Source: Streptomyces sp. ADI95-17
Lineage (GTDB): Bacteria > Actinomycetota > Actinomycetes > Streptomycetales > Streptomycetaceae
Assembly: GCF_003846175.1 (NCBI RefSeq)
Contig: NZ_ML123045.1
Span: 832,077-885,403, forward strand
Direction: 5' to 3'
DNA length: 53,327 bases
Below are positions 44,721 to 53,327 of this stretch, one piece after another. How positions within the stretch are numbered: position 1 is the first letter of the stretch; the number at the start of each line of letters is the position of its first letter. Position numbers and translations under genes: made by a program. A model generated the notes under the pieces. The model was not told the origin of the DNA. It made no database searches and saw nothing but the letters and a program-made list of their open reading frames with translations.

Positions 44721-45908
44721 CTACGGCAGCGCCAGCATCCGCTCCAGCGCGAGCTTGGCGTACTTCTCCGTCTCCGGGTCGACCTCGATCCGGTTGATCA
44801 GCTTGCCCTCGGCCAGCGACTCCAGCGCCCAGACCAGGTGCGGCAGGTCGATCCGGTTCATCGTCGAGCAGAAGCAGACCGTCTTGTCGAGGAAGACGAT
44901 CTCCTTGTCCTCGGCCGCGAACCGGTTCGCCAGCCGGCGCACCAGGTTCAGCTCGGTGCCGATCGCCCACTTCGAGCCGGCCGGGGCCGCCTCCAGGGCC
45001 TTGATGATGTACTCGGTCGAGCCGACGTAGTCCGCCGCCGCCACGACCTCGTGCTTGCACTCCGGGTGCACCAGCACGTTGACGCCCGGTATCCGCTCGC
45101 GGACGTCGTTGACGGACTCCACCGAGAAGCGGCCGTGCACCGAGCAGTGCCCGCGCCACAGGATCATCTTCGCGTTCCGCAGCTCCTCGGCGGTCAGGCC
45201 GCCGTTCGGCTTGTGCGGGTTGTAGAGGACGCAGTCCTCCAGCGACATCCCCAGGTCCCGGACCGCGGTGTTCCGGCCCAGGTGCTGGTCGGGCAGGAAG
45301 AGGATCTTCTCGCCCTGCTCGAAGGCCCACTCAAGCGCCCGCTCCGCGTTGGACGAGGTGCAGATGGTGCCGCCGTGCCGGCCGGTGAACGCCTTGATGT
45401 CGGCGGAGGAGTTCATGTACGAGACCGGCACGACCTGATCGGCGACCCCGGCCTCGGTCAGCACGTCCCAGCACTCGGCGACCTGCTCGGCGGTGGCCAT
45501 GTCGGCCATGGAACAGCCCGCGGCCAGGTCCGGCAGCACGACCTTCTGGTCGCCGGTGGTCAGGATGTCCGCCGACTCGGCCATGAAGTGCACGCCGCAG
45601 AAGACGATGTACTCGGCCTCCGGGCGCGCGGCCGCGTCCCGGGCGAGCTTGAACGAGTCGCCCGTGACGTCCGCGAACTGGATGACCTCGTCGCGCTGGT
45701 AGTGGTGGCCGAGGACGAACACCTTGTCCCCGAGCTTCTCCTTGGCCGCCCGGGCGCGCTCCACCAGGTCCGGGTCGGACGGGGAGGGCAGGTCGCCGGG
45801 GCACTCGACGCCGCGCTCGCTCCTCGGGTCGGCCTCACGGCCGAGCAGGAGCAGGGCGAGGGGCGTCGGCTGGACGTCGAGATCCTGGACGGGGTGGGCC
45901 GTGGTCAC
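44721..45908 (-). CDS. nadA: quinolinate synthase
   Basis: NadA condenses iminoaspartate with dihydroxyacetone phosphate to quinolinate in NAD synthesis and binds a [4Fe-4S] cluster. Cluster cysteines are visible in VFCGVHFMAES, VLVHPECKHEV and VCFCSTMN. Other family segments are FVLGHHYQRDEVIQFAD and KFTG-like SADIKAFTGRHGG. The start is taken as GTG at 45908 (VTTAHPVQDLDV), with AAAGGG 12 bases upstream; a GTG three codons earlier (45917) is also possible. nadB and nadC are not in the window next to it. It is divergent from erpA, whose product delivers Fe-S clusters. Confidence 0.95.
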   Translation of the reverse strand: MTTAHPVQDLDVQPTPLALLLLGREADPRSERGVECPGDLPSPSDPDLVERARAAKEKLGDKVFVLGHHYQRDEVIQFADVTGDSFKLARDAAARPEAEYIVFCGVHFMAESADILTTGDQKVVLPDLAAGCSMADMATAEQVAECWDVLTEAGVADQVVPVSYMNSSADIKAFTGRHGGTICTSSNAERALEWAFEQGEKILFLPDQHLGRNTAVRDLGMSLEDCVLYNPHKPNGGLTAEELRNAKMILWRGHCSVHGRFSVESVNDVRERIPGVNVLVHPECKHEVVAAADYVGSTEYIIKALEAAPAGSKWAIGTELNLVRRLANRFAAEDKEIVFLDKTVCFCSTMNRIDLPHLVWALESLAEGKLINRIEVDPETEKYAKLALERMLALP

Positions 45909-45967
45909 GTCACGCACCCTTTCTTCTCTGCTGAAAGCCTCTGCGAAGAGCTTCCGCGAAGCCTTTT

Positions 45968-46015
45968 CGTCTAATTGACGCTATCTATCATATCCGGTTC
46001 ACGTCACTTTGACGA
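45968..46015 (-). promoter_or_regulatory. candidate nadA promoter and operator-like repeat
   Basis: On the minus strand, TCGTCA and TATGAT are 17 bases apart (46010-46015 and 45987-45992), a reasonable housekeeping promoter. An inverted repeat CGTC-TAATT-GACG (45968-45980) sits at the expected start of transcription, where a repressor of NAD synthesis could bind. The regulator is not known. Confidence 0.45.
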
Positions 46016-46163
46016 TGGTCATAGTGTCGATGTGACGCATCCCCCCGGCCGACCGGTGTGCGAGCATGAATGGAACAGGCAAGCGCTCGGCCCGGAATGA
46101 ATCCGCGGTCCCGACGGTTGCAACGTCGGCAAGCAGTCTCCGTACAACCCGGGAGAGAAGCAG

Positions 46164-46520
46164 ATGTCCGTATCGGACGAGACCACCACCGTGAGCGACG
46201 GCATCCTCCTGTCCGACGCCGCCGCAGCCAAGGTCAAGGGCCTGCTGGAGCAGGAAGGCCGTGACGACCTGGCGCTGCGCGTCGCCGTCCAGCCCGGCGG
46301 CTGCTCGGGCCTGCGCTACCAGCTCTTCTTCGACGAGCGTTCGCTCGACGGCGACGTCGTGAAGGACTTCGACGGCGTCAAGGTCGTCACCGACCGGATG
46401 AGTGCTCCGTACCTGGGCGGCGCCTCCATCGACTTCGTCGACACCATCGAGAAGCAGGGCTTCACGATCGACAACCCCAACGCCACCGGCTCCTGCGCCT
46501 GCGGCGACTCCTTCAACTAG
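46164..46520 (+). CDS. erpA: iron-sulfur cluster insertion/carrier protein ErpA
   Basis: This 118-residue A-type carrier has the three conserved cysteines C47 (PGGCSGLRYQ), C111 and C113 (GSCACGDSF), which hold an Fe-S cluster for transfer to target proteins. The length is typical. The ATG has GGGAGAGAAGCAG upstream. It is divergent from nadA, which encodes a [4Fe-4S] enzyme, so the pair may be functionally linked. Lipoyl synthase LipA, 44 kb away, is another likely client. It ends before a bidirectional hairpin. Confidence 0.94.
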   Translation: MSVSDETTTVSDGILLSDAAAAKVKGLLEQEGRDDLALRVAVQPGGCSGLRYQLFFDERSLDGDVVKDFDGVKVVTDRMSAPYLGGASIDFVDTIEKQGFTIDNPNATGSCACGDSFN

Positions 46521-46565
46521 CCCTGAAGGCGGCGCGTACGCCTGAGCGCGACGCGGAACGGCACA

Positions 46566-46600
46566 ACGGCGGCGGCCCCGGAATCCGGGACCGCCGCCGT
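46566..46600. terminator. hairpin between erpA and the convergent secreted-protein gene
   Basis: ACGGCGGCGG-C-CCCGG pairs with CCGGG-A-CCGCCGCCGT around AAT, with a single C/A mismatch. It lies between two convergent genes and can serve both. Confidence 0.75.
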
Positions 46601-46633
46601 CGTCGTGTCCGGGCCGTGCCCGGGGGCCGGAGC

Positions 46634-48115
46634 TCAGGCGCGGGGTACGTCGCCGCCCGACACCGCGTCGACCACGGTCCGGTCGCCGAGCGGCGCGTCG
46701 AGCGTCACCGTCCGGGTCAGCTCCTTGGCGATCATGACGCAGACCTTCTTCCCGGGCTGCTTCGCCTCCGCCACCTTCACGGTCACCCGGTCCGGGCTCT
46801 CGGCCGCGCTCGCGGTGTACGTGCTGCACACCCCGCCCCAGAACGTCACCGACAGGGTCCGCCCGTCGGCGCTGTACGACAGCAGCTGCCGCTGGGACTT
46901 CTCCGCGTTGCCCGGGGGCGTGGGGGGCGGCGTGGGGGCGGTCGTCGCCGGTGCGTTTTTCGCCAGGTACGAGGGCGCCACGGCGACCTGCGCCACCGTG
47001 GTGCCCCGGCCGCCGGCGGCCGGTCGCACCGAGAAGAGCCAGGACGGTACGAGCGTCTGCTTGCCCGCCACGTACTGCGCCGCCAGGCCGAACACCGCCT
47101 TGTCGACCGTCACGGTCGTCGTCGGCCGCTCCGCCCCGGTCCGCGCCCCGCAGTGGGCCTTCGGCGATTTCAGGCCTTCGTCCAGCGGTACGGGGGAGGC
47201 GCAGCCGCCGATGTCCGCGCGGGCCTCCTTGCGGGTCGCCGGACCGTTCAGCTGCTCCAGCGCCTCGGCCGCGCCGATCACCGGATAGCTGTCGCCCTTC
47301 TCCAGGCCCTTCAACTGGCCGCTGCCGCCGACCACTTCACCGTCCGGACCCACCTGGATCCCGGTCGACCAGCCGTATGTGGGCAGGTCGTCCACCTTCG
47401 GGTCGGCGTTCACCACCCGTACCGCGCCCATGAGCTGGCCGGAATCCAGCGTGGCGTCGGGCTGCCCCGCCGCCTTCAGGACCGGTGCCGCGGCGGCCCT
47501 GGCGGCGCTCTCGCTCACCGGGGAGCCGCTGCCGCCCGGCGCCGGGTTCCCGCCCGAACAGGCCGCCCCCTTCTGGCAGTTGTCCGTACCGCCGGAGCCG
47601 TACCGGGCGAAGCTCCAGGTGCCCGGAGCCTGCTTGTTCACCCGCAGGACCGGGCCCGAGCCGTCCCCGTCGGACCCCACCTTCCAGTATGTGGCCTCGG
47701 CCTGCGGCGTGCCCGCCAGGCCCAGCGCCTTCGCCAGCCGGGCCACCTCGGCCGCCGAGACGGTGCCCACCGACTGCCGCACCGCGGCCGTGCGGGGCCC
47801 CTCGGGCAGCTTGCCGGCCGCGCGGTAGACCACCCGGCCGCCGCTCGGATCGGGCTCGCCCGGCGCGATGCCCCGCGGGGGCGCCCCGGGCGCCGTGGGG
47901 GCGCCCGAGTGCTGCCCCAGGGCCAGCGGGGGAGGGGTGTGCCGCCCGCCGTCGTCCGCGCCGCTGCCGGACCTGCCGTCGCTGTCGGCCGCGGTAGCGG
48001 CCCAGTACGCGCCACCGCCACCGGCCAGCAGTACGGCTGCCGCCACCGAAGCCACGGCGAGCGGCGAACGCCGCCGGGGGCCGGTCACGTCGTTGTCGGG
48101 TCGCTCGGTGCTCAC
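46634..48115 (-). CDS. membrane-anchored secreted protein of unknown function
   Basis: The 493-residue protein has a short basic N-terminus, one hydrophobic span (SPLAVASVAAAVLLAGGG) and an extracytoplasmic remainder rich in Gly, Pro, Ser and Ala. At least six cysteines (for example NCQKGAACSGG, GGCASP, KAHCG and GGVCSTY) could form disulfides. A proline/threonine linker (TTAPTPPPTPPGN) sits near residue 395. I recognise no characterised family. The GTG start (VSTERPDN) has AAGGAG about 7 bases upstream. It resembles other Streptomyces anchored proteins with anti-sigma-like topology, but no anti-sigma domain is visible. Confidence 0.85.
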   Translation of the reverse strand: MSTERPDNDVTGPRRRSPLAVASVAAAVLLAGGGGAYWAATAADSDGRSGSGADDGGRHTPPPLALGQHSGAPTAPGAPPRGIAPGEPDPSGGRVVYRAAGKLPEGPRTAAVRQSVGTVSAAEVARLAKALGLAGTPQAEATYWKVGSDGDGSGPVLRVNKQAPGTWSFARYGSGGTDNCQKGAACSGGNPAPGGSGSPVSESAARAAAAPVLKAAGQPDATLDSGQLMGAVRVVNADPKVDDLPTYGWSTGIQVGPDGEVVGGSGQLKGLEKGDSYPVIGAAEALEQLNGPATRKEARADIGGCASPVPLDEGLKSPKAHCGARTGAERPTTTVTVDKAVFGLAAQYVAGKQTLVPSWLFSVRPAAGGRGTTVAQVAVAPSYLAKNAPATTAPTPPPTPPGNAEKSQRQLLSYSADGRTLSVTFWGGVCSTYTASAAESPDRVTVKVAEAKQPGKKVCVMIAKELTRTVTLDAPLGDRTVVDAVSGGDVPRA

Positions 48116-48263
48116 CGGATCGCTCCTTCGCCTGCATGGCCGTCACATGCCGTCGCCCGGCCTGTCGTCCGTCCCCGGACGGGGACAACGGTGGGACGGA
48201 GCAGCGGCGCGCACGGTTCCCTCGCGGGGCTCAGGCGCGATCGGTGCGGGTCTCGGCCGCCCT

Positions 48264-48461
48264 TCAGTCGCCGTAGTCCGACATGGCGTCGACCAGCCGG
48301 GCGGAGGCGGCGGGCACGGTCACCCCGTGAATCCGGGACGGCGCCACCGGAACGGGGGCAGACTTCGGGCGGGCCACCCAGTGCGGAGCCATCCGCGCGC
48401 AGTCACCGCGCAGCTCGGCCAGGCTGATCTCGGACTCTCGCGTGGCGCTGTGATTCGACAT
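48264..48461 (-). CDS. small conserved protein (65 aa)
   Basis: The frame begins MSNHSATRESEISLAELRGD and ends ARLVDAMSDYGD. Third positions are strongly G/C in the pattern of coding sequence throughout. It is a small soluble protein with no recognised domain and no clear ribosome-binding site. It lies between a secreted-protein gene and the PfkB kinase gene. It looks like a Streptomyces-specific gene of unknown function. Confidence 0.65.
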   Translation of the reverse strand: MSNHSATRESEISLAELRGDCARMAPHWVARPKSAPVPVAPSRIHGVTVPAASARLVDAMSDYGD

Positions 48462-48620
48462 GTTCGCACCGTAGGCATCACCGACCTCAGGAAGAAAGCC
48501 CTACTATCGGGTAGTTTTCCCCCTTCATGGCGGGTCGGGGGAACCGGTAGCGTGAACTGTCACGCCGCCCCGGGAACACAGCCACCCGTTCCCCCCGATC
48601 TCCGCAGGAGCAGTCTCCCC

Positions 48621-49595
48621 GTGCGAATCGCAGTCACCGGCTCCATCGCCACCGATCACCTCATGACCTTCCCCGGCCGTTTCGCCGACCAGCTGGTCGC
48701 GGATCAGCTGCACACGGTCTCGCTCTCCTTCCTGGTCGACAACCTCGACGTGCGCCGGGGCGGTGTCGCCGCCAACATCTGCTTCGGCATGGGCCTGCTG
48801 GGCACGGAGCCGATCCTGGTCGGCGCCGCCGGCTCCGACTTCGACGAGTACCGCGCCTGGCTCGACCGCCACGGCGTCGACACCGGTTCGGTCCGGATCT
48901 CCGAGGTCCTGCACACCGCCCGCTTCGTCTGCACGACGGATGCCGACCACAACCAGATCGGTTCCTTCTACACCGGTGCGATGAGCGAGGCCCGGCTCAT
49001 CGAGCTGAAGGCCGTCGCCGACCGGGTCGGCGGCCTCGACCTGGTCTCGATCGGCGCCGACGACCCCGAGGGGATGCTCCGCCACACCGAGGAGTGCCGC
49101 TCCCGGGGCATCCCGTTCGCCGCCGACTTCTCGCAGCAGATCGCCCGGATGGACGGCGACGAGATCCGGATCCTCCTCGACGGCGCCACGTACCTCTTCT
49201 CCAACGAGTACGAGAAGGGGCTCATCGAGTCCAAGACCGGCTGGACCGACGAGGAGATCCTGGCCAAGGTCGGCCACCGGGTCACCACCCTCGGCGCCCG
49301 CGGCGTCCGCATCGAACGGGCCGGCCAGGACCCGATCGAGGTCGGCTGCCCGGAGGAGGAGACCAAGGCCGACCCGACCGGCGTCGGCGACGCCTTCCGG
49401 GCCGGTTTCCTCTCCGGCCTGGCCTGGGGCGTCGGTCTGGAGCGCGCCGCCCAGGTCGGCTGCATGCTGGCCACCCTGGTCATCGAGACGGTCGGCACCC
49501 AGGAGTACACCCTGCGCCGCGCCCACTTCATGGACCGCTTCACCAAGGCGTACGGCCAAGACGCCGCCGCCGAGGTGCGCACCCACCTCTCGTAG
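48621..49595 (+). CDS. cbhK: PfkB-family carbohydrate/nucleoside kinase
   Basis: The 324-residue protein begins VRIAVTGSIATDHLM and contains the PfkB signature DPTGVGDAFRAGFLSGL (catalytic Asp and anion hole). RRGGVAANICFGMGLLG is an N-terminal substrate-binding segment. It resembles adenosine kinase/ribokinase-type enzymes of actinobacteria; the exact sugar or nucleoside cannot be told. The GTG start has GCAGGAG upstream, which excludes the much longer open frame before it. Its stop abuts the stop of the convergent cysteine desulfurase gene with no gap. Confidence 0.92.
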   Translation: MRIAVTGSIATDHLMTFPGRFADQLVADQLHTVSLSFLVDNLDVRRGGVAANICFGMGLLGTEPILVGAAGSDFDEYRAWLDRHGVDTGSVRISEVLHTARFVCTTDADHNQIGSFYTGAMSEARLIELKAVADRVGGLDLVSIGADDPEGMLRHTEECRSRGIPFAADFSQQIARMDGDEIRILLDGATYLFSNEYEKGLIESKTGWTDEEILAKVGHRVTTLGARGVRIERAGQDPIEVGCPEEETKADPTGVGDAFRAGFLSGLAWGVGLERAAQVGCMLATLVIETVGTQEYTLRRAHFMDRFTKAYGQDAAAEVRTHLS

Positions 49596-50978
49596 TCAGG
49601 ACAGCCGGCGGACCACATAGGCCGAGCCGCGGTCCGCCGGCTCCTCACCCACGTACTCCTGCTCGCGCATCGCGCACCAGGCCGGGATGTCCAGCCGTGC
49701 CGCCTCGTCGTCGGAGAGCACGGTCACCGTGCCGCCCACCGGTACGTCCCCGATCACCTTCGCGAGTTCGATCACCGGGATCGGGCACCGCTTCCCGAGC
49801 GCGTCGACCACCCGTGTCCCGGCCGGGGCGGCCTCCCGGGGCGGCCCGACGGGCGCCCCCAGCCTCTCCCGTACCTCCGCCACCACCCGGGGCAGCACCT
49901 CCAGGAAGCGGTCGACGTCCTGGCCGGAGGTGCCGTTCGGCAGTGACACCCGTACGTTCCCCTCCGACAGCACTCCCATGGCCCTGAGCACATGGCTCGG
50001 TGTCAGCGTGCTGCTGGTGCAGGACGAACCGGATGATACGGAGAAACCCGCCCGGTCCAGCTCGTGCAGCAGTGTCTCCCCGTCGACATAGAGACAGGAG
50101 AAGGTCACCAGATGCGGCAGCCGCCGCACCGGATCGCCGACCACCTCCACATCGGGCACCAGCTCCGGCACCGCGGCCCTGATCCGGTCCACCAGGGCCC
50201 GCAGCCGTACGGACTCGGCCGCGGCCTCGGCCCGCACCGCCCGCAGCGACGCCGCCGCCGCGACGATCGCCGGAAGGTTCTCGAACCCCGCCGCCCGGCC
50301 CGACTCCCGCTCGTCGGCCGGACCTTGGACGGCGAACCGCACCCCCTTGCGCACCGCCAGCAGCCCGACGCCGGACGGCCCGCCCCACTTGTGGGCGCTG
50401 CCCGTCAGCAGCGACCAGCCCTCCGGCACCGGCTCCCGGCCCAGCGACTGCGCGGCGTCCACCAGTAGCGGCACCCGCGCCGCCCGGCAGACCTCCGCGA
50501 CCCCGGCCACCGGCTGCTCGGTGCCGACCTCGTGGTTGGCGGACTGCAGACAGGCCAGCGCGGTGTCCTCGCGCAGCACCGCCGCGTACGCCGCCGCGCT
50601 CACCGCCCCCGACCGGTCCACCGGGACCTCGGAGACCGACCCGCCCTGGGCCTCATGGGTGGCGGCCGAATGGAGCACCGACGAGTGTTCGACCGAGGAG
50701 ACCACCAGATGGCGGCCGACACGCCGACGTCCCGCGAGAGCCCCGGAAATCCCCGAGTGAACCGCCAGGGTCCCCGAAGGGGTGAATGTGAGCTCGTCCG
50801 GGCGGCACCCGACGGCCTCGGCCGCGGCCTCCCGGGCGGCGTCCAGGAGCAGCCGGGCCCGCCGCCCCTCCCGGTACAGCCGGGCCGGATCGGCCCAGCC
50901 CTCGTCCAGTGCGGCAAGCAGCGCCTGGCGCGCGACGGGGTGCAGGGGGGCGGCGGAAGCGGTGTCGAAGTAGGGCAC
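49596..50978 (-). CDS. cysteine desulfurase fused to a TusA-like sulfur carrier
   Basis: Residues about 1-375 are a class V aminotransferase/NifS-type desulfurase: pyridoxal-phosphate lysine K197 in TGSAHKWGGPSG, HE in QSANHEVGTEQP, and the catalytic-loop cysteine C320 in FSVSSGSSCTSS. Residues about 388-460 are a TusA-like domain with the persulfide cysteine C398 in GKRCPIPVIEL. The fusion would pass sulfur from cysteine straight to the carrier cysteine. GTG is the start codon. It is divergent from ctaC. The sulfur acceptor (for example tRNA thiolation or molybdopterin) is not apparent from the neighbours. Confidence 0.92.
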   Translation of the reverse strand: MPYFDTASAAPLHPVARQALLAALDEGWADPARLYREGRRARLLLDAAREAAAEAVGCRPDELTFTPSGTLAVHSGISGALAGRRRVGRHLVVSSVEHSSVLHSAATHEAQGGSVSEVPVDRSGAVSAAAYAAVLREDTALACLQSANHEVGTEQPVAGVAEVCRAARVPLLVDAAQSLGREPVPEGWSLLTGSAHKWGGPSGVGLLAVRKGVRFAVQGPADERESGRAAGFENLPAIVAAAASLRAVRAEAAAESVRLRALVDRIRAAVPELVPDVEVVGDPVRRLPHLVTFSCLYVDGETLLHELDRAGFSVSSGSSCTSSTLTPSHVLRAMGVLSEGNVRVSLPNGTSGQDVDRFLEVLPRVVAEVRERLGAPVGPPREAAPAGTRVVDALGKRCPIPVIELAKVIGDVPVGGTVTVLSDDEAARLDIPAWCAMREQEYVGEEPADRGSAYVVRRLS

Positions 50979-51141
50979 GTGGCCACGCTAGCCCGAGCCG
51001 GGCTCCGGCCCGGGGACGGGCCGCCCGAAGGGCCAGGAGAGGGGGCGTCAGATGGCGGTCGGAGGCCCGTATTCCACCCCTTCGGGGAGTCGGACGGCGC
51101 GTTGGGCACCCTCCCCGCGCGACCCCAAATAGCGTCCAGTA

Positions 51142-51170
51142 GGGTTTGGTCCGCATAAACATCCAAACCC
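51142..51170. promoter_or_regulatory. inverted repeat upstream of ctaC
   Basis: GGGTTTGG (51142-51149) and CCAAACCC (51163-51170) are perfect 8-base arms with centres 21 bases (two helical turns) apart. It lies about 80-107 bases before the ctaC start, fitting a dimeric regulator site or a leader hairpin. Confidence 0.45.
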
Positions 51171-51248
51171 CTGCCCGCGTCAGGGCGGCGACCGACCAGA
51201 AAGACGGCCGCGCCGACCGCGCGGGCGAGACTCTCGGGAAGGCGCTAC

Positions 51249-52211
51249 GTGAGTCCCAACGGCTCCGACCGCTCGTCGCGGCGCCCGATGCGGCGGAAGC
51301 TGCCGCAGGTGCTGACTGCGGGCCTGATCCTGGCGACCGCAACCGGTTGCACATACAAGGACTTCCCCCGCCTTGGTATGCCCACGCCGGTAACAGAAGA
51401 GGCACCACGGATCCTTTCCCTCTGGCAGGGCTCGTGGGCGGCAGCGCTCGCCACGGGCGTGCTGGTCTGGGGCCTGATCCTGTGGAGCGTCATCTTCCAC
51501 CGGCGCAGCCGCACCAAGGTCGAGGTTCCTCCGCAGACCAGGTACAACATGCCCATCGAGGCGCTGTACACCGTGGTCCCTCTGATCATCGTCTCGGTGT
51601 TGTTCTACTTCACCGCGCGCGATGAATCGAAGCTCCTCTCGCTCTCCCCGAAGCCGGCCCACACCATCAACGTGGTCGGCTACCAGTGGAGCTGGGGCTT
51701 CAACTACATCGAGAACGTGGACGGCTCAGCCACCACGGGCAACGAGATCCCCAAGGAGCTCGACGCCATCCCCGACCGGTTCCGCAAGGACTTCCCCAAG
51801 GGTGCGGAAGGCGTCTACGACTTCGGCATCCCGGGAACGCGGAACCCGCAGAACGGCAACCCGGGTCCGACCCTGTGGCTGCCGAAGGGCGAGAAGGTCC
51901 GCTTCGTACTGACTTCGCGTGACGTCATCCACTCCTTCTGGGTGGTGCCGTTCCTCATGAAGCAGGACGTCCTTCCGGGCCACACCAACGCCTTCGAGGT
52001 GACTCCCAACCAGGAGGGCACCTTCATGGGCAAGTGCGCCGAGCTCTGCGGCGTCGACCACTCCCGGATGCTCTTCAACGTCAAGGTCGTCTCCCCGGAG
52101 CGCTACCAGGCGCACCTGGAGGAGCTGGCGAAGAAGGGCCAGAAGGGCTACGTGCCGGCCGGCATCGAGCAGACTGACCCGGCCAGGAATGCGGAGACGA
52201 ACAAACTGTGA
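51249..52211 (+). CDS. ctaC: cytochrome c oxidase subunit II
   Basis: The 320-residue protein has a lipoprotein-like signal ([14 protein letters not shown]34), two membrane spans (about residues 63-85 and 105-125) and an external cupredoxin domain. The CuA ligands are present: His in DVIHSFW and the cysteine, histidine and methionine of [13 protein letters not shown]. It accepts electrons from the cytochrome bc1 complex and passes them to subunit I. The GTG start has GGAAGG 7 bases upstream. ctaD follows with a 4-base overlap (GTGA). Confidence 0.96.
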   Translation: MSPNGSDRSSRRPMRRKLPQVLTAGLILATATGCTYKDFPRLGMPTPVTEEAPRILSLWQGSWAAALATGVLVWGLILWSVIFHRRSRTKVEVPPQTRYNMPIEALYTVVPLIIVSVLFYFTARDESKLLSLSPKPAHTINVVGYQWSWGFNYIENVDGSATTGNEIPKELDAIPDRFRKDFPKGAEGVYDFGIPGTRNPQNGNPGPTLWLPKGEKVRFVLTSRDVIHSFWVVPFLMKQDVLPGHTNAFEVTPNQEGTFMGKCAELCGVDHSRMLFNVKVVSPERYQAHLEELAKKGQKGYVPAGIEQTDPARNAETNKL

Positions 52212-53327
52212 GCATCCTCAACGAACCTCAGGGTGCCGCGGCAGCAGACGACTCGTACGAGGACGAGCTGCCGGTCCGGCGCAAGCAGCCGGGAAACGTC
52301 GTCATCAAGTGGCTGACCACCACTGACCACAAGACGATCGGCACGATGTACCTGGTCACATCGTTCGCGTTCTTCTGCATCGGCGGTCTGATGGCGCTCT
52401 TCATGCGCGCCGAACTGGCCCGTCCCGGCACGCAGATCATGTCGAACGAGCAGTTCAACCAGGCGTTCACGATGCACGGCACGATCATGCTGCTGATGTT
52501 CGCGACGCCGCTGTTCGCCGGATTCGCGAACTGGATCATGCCGTTGCAGATCGGCGCGCCCGACGTGGCGTTCCCGCGGCTGAACATGTTCGCCTACTGG
52601 CTGTACCTCTTCGGCTCGATCATCGCGGTGGCCGGCTTCCTCACCCCGCAGGGTGCGGCGGACTTCGGCTGGTTCGCCTACTCCCCGCTCTCGGACGCGG
52701 TCCGGTCGCCGGGTGTCGGCGCCGACATGTGGATCATGGGTCTGGCCTTCTCCGGCTTCGGCACGATCCTCGGTTCGGTCAACTTCATCACCACGATCAT
52801 CTGCATGCGCGCGCCCGGCATGACGATGTTCCGCATGCCGATCTTCGTCTGGAACGTCCTGCTGACCGGTGTGCTGGTCCTGCTGGCCTTCCCGGTGCTC
52901 GCCGCCGCGCTCTTCGCGCTGGAGGCGGACCGTAAATTCGGTGCACATGTCTTCGACGCGGCCAATGGCGGCGCATTGCTCTGGCAACACCTCTTCTGGT
53001 TCTTCGGCCATCCAGAGGTGTACATCATCGCCCTGCCATTCTTCGGAATCATTTCCGAGGTGATTCCGGTGTTCAGCCGGAAGCCGATGTTCGGCTACAT
53101 CGGCCTGATCAGCGCGACGATCGCCATCGCGGGTCTCTCGGTGACCGTGTGGGCGCACCACATGTACGTGACGGGCGGCGTGCTGTTGCCGTTCTTCTCG
53201 TTCATGACATTCCTCATCGCGGTACCGACCGGTGTGAAGTTCTTCAACTGGATCGGCACGATGTGGAAGGGATCGTTGTCCTTCGAGACACCGATGCTCT
53301 GGGCCGTCGGATTCCTGATCACCTTCA
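52208..53327 (+). CDS. ctaD: cytochrome c oxidase subunit I (partial, runs off the window)
   Basis: The frame is open from GTG at 52208 to the window end, about 373 codons. It shows the heme a ligand in [11 protein letters not shown], the CuB His-Tyr motif [15 protein letters not shown] and the further CuB histidines in WAHHMYVTG. This is the catalytic heme-copper subunit of the aa3 oxidase; full proteins are about 570-580 residues. The stop of ctaC (TGA) overlaps its GTG, so the two are translated together. The C-terminal third lies beyond the window. Confidence 0.95.
   Translation, partial: MSILNEPQGAAAADDSYEDELPVRRKQPGNVVIKWLTTTDHKTIGTMYLVTSFAFFCIGGLMALFMRAELARPGTQIMSNEQFNQAFTMHGTIMLLMFATPLFAGFANWIMPLQIGAPDVAFPRLNMFAYWLYLFGSIIAVAGFLTPQGAADFGWFAYSPLSDAVRSPGVGADMWIMGLAFSGFGTILGSVNFITTIICMRAPGMTMFRMPIFVWNVLLTGVLVLLAFPVLAAALFALEADRKFGAHVFDAANGGALLWQHLFWFFGHPEVYIIALPFFGIISEVIPVFSRKPMFGYIGLISATIAIAGLSVTVWAHHMYVTGGVLLPFFSFMTFLIAVPTGVKFFNWIGTMWKGSLSFETPMLWAVGFLITF

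Noticed and set aside
49593..49598. Abutting stop codons of the PfkB kinase and desulfurase genes as something special
   Set aside because: Tight convergent ends are common in compact bacterial genomes and need no special explanation.
1..53327. Insertion sequences, prophage genes, tRNA or rRNA genes
   Set aside because: No transposase, integrase, phage structural gene or tRNA-like cloverleaf was recognised.

Overview
The window is a stretch of a high-GC actinobacterial chromosome, almost certainly Streptomyces. G+C is very high, third codon positions are nearly all G or C, many genes start with GTG, and the gene order lipB-lipA ... aceE-gntR-sucB-lpd-pepA ... cobS ... cobT-cobU ... pspA ... 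nadA-erpA ... ctaC-ctaD matches the conserved Streptomyces core as I remember it. No tRNA, rRNA, insertion sequence, prophage gene or CRISPR array was seen.

Layout. (1) 1-7.8 kb: a DUF4191 membrane protein, a 66-residue conserved protein, lipoate synthesis (lipA, lipB), a HTH/TPR-type differentiation-like regulator, an FAD oxidoreductase and a TIGR01777 epimerase. (2) 7.9-11.6 kb: small accessory genes (GNAT, a divergent TetR/SDR pair, DUF4240, a WYL-domain regulator). (3) 11.6-20.5 kb: pyruvate dehydrogenase E1 (aceE), a GntR/FCD regulator, a two-lipoyl-domain E2 (sucB), E3 (lpdA) and leucyl aminopeptidase. Together with lipA/lipB this is a lipoate-dependent 2-oxoacid dehydrogenase cluster: LipB and LipA put lipoyl groups on the E2 made 12 kb away. 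(4) 20.7-28.2 kb: a secreted GH114-like lipoprotein, the end of cobalamin nucleotide-loop assembly (cobS, cobT, and a cobU fused to a metallo-beta-lactamase-like domain), and a membrane group containing an MprF/DUF2156-like protein translationally coupled to a rhomboid-like protein. (5) 28.3-38.0 kb: envelope functions: a lipoprotein HtrA protease, a methyltransferase, a DUF3043 protein, PspA-PspAA, a NarL-type two-component pair and an HAE1-type RND exporter. (6) 38.1-44.6 kb: the most striking segment, a two-gene unit in which a signal-peptide-less LCAT-like lipase precedes, and overlaps by 11 nt, a 1694-residue caspase-like/NACHT/TPR protein. The architecture (protease effector, STAND NTPase switch, superstructure-forming sensor repeats) is that of NLR-like bacterial conflict and cell-suicide systems. 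(7) 44.7-53.3 kb: nadA, erpA, a secreted unknown protein, a PfkB sugar/nucleoside kinase, a cysteine desulfurase fused to a TusA-like sulfur carrier, and the cytochrome c oxidase genes ctaC and ctaD (the last runs off the window).

Most genes are separated by strong G+C-rich hairpins, and several palindromes lie in promoter positions (aceE, gntR, the TetR/SDR pair, upstream of lpdA, ctaC). Gene starts were set by ribosome-binding sites and family knowledge; all functions are read from sequence without database searches.
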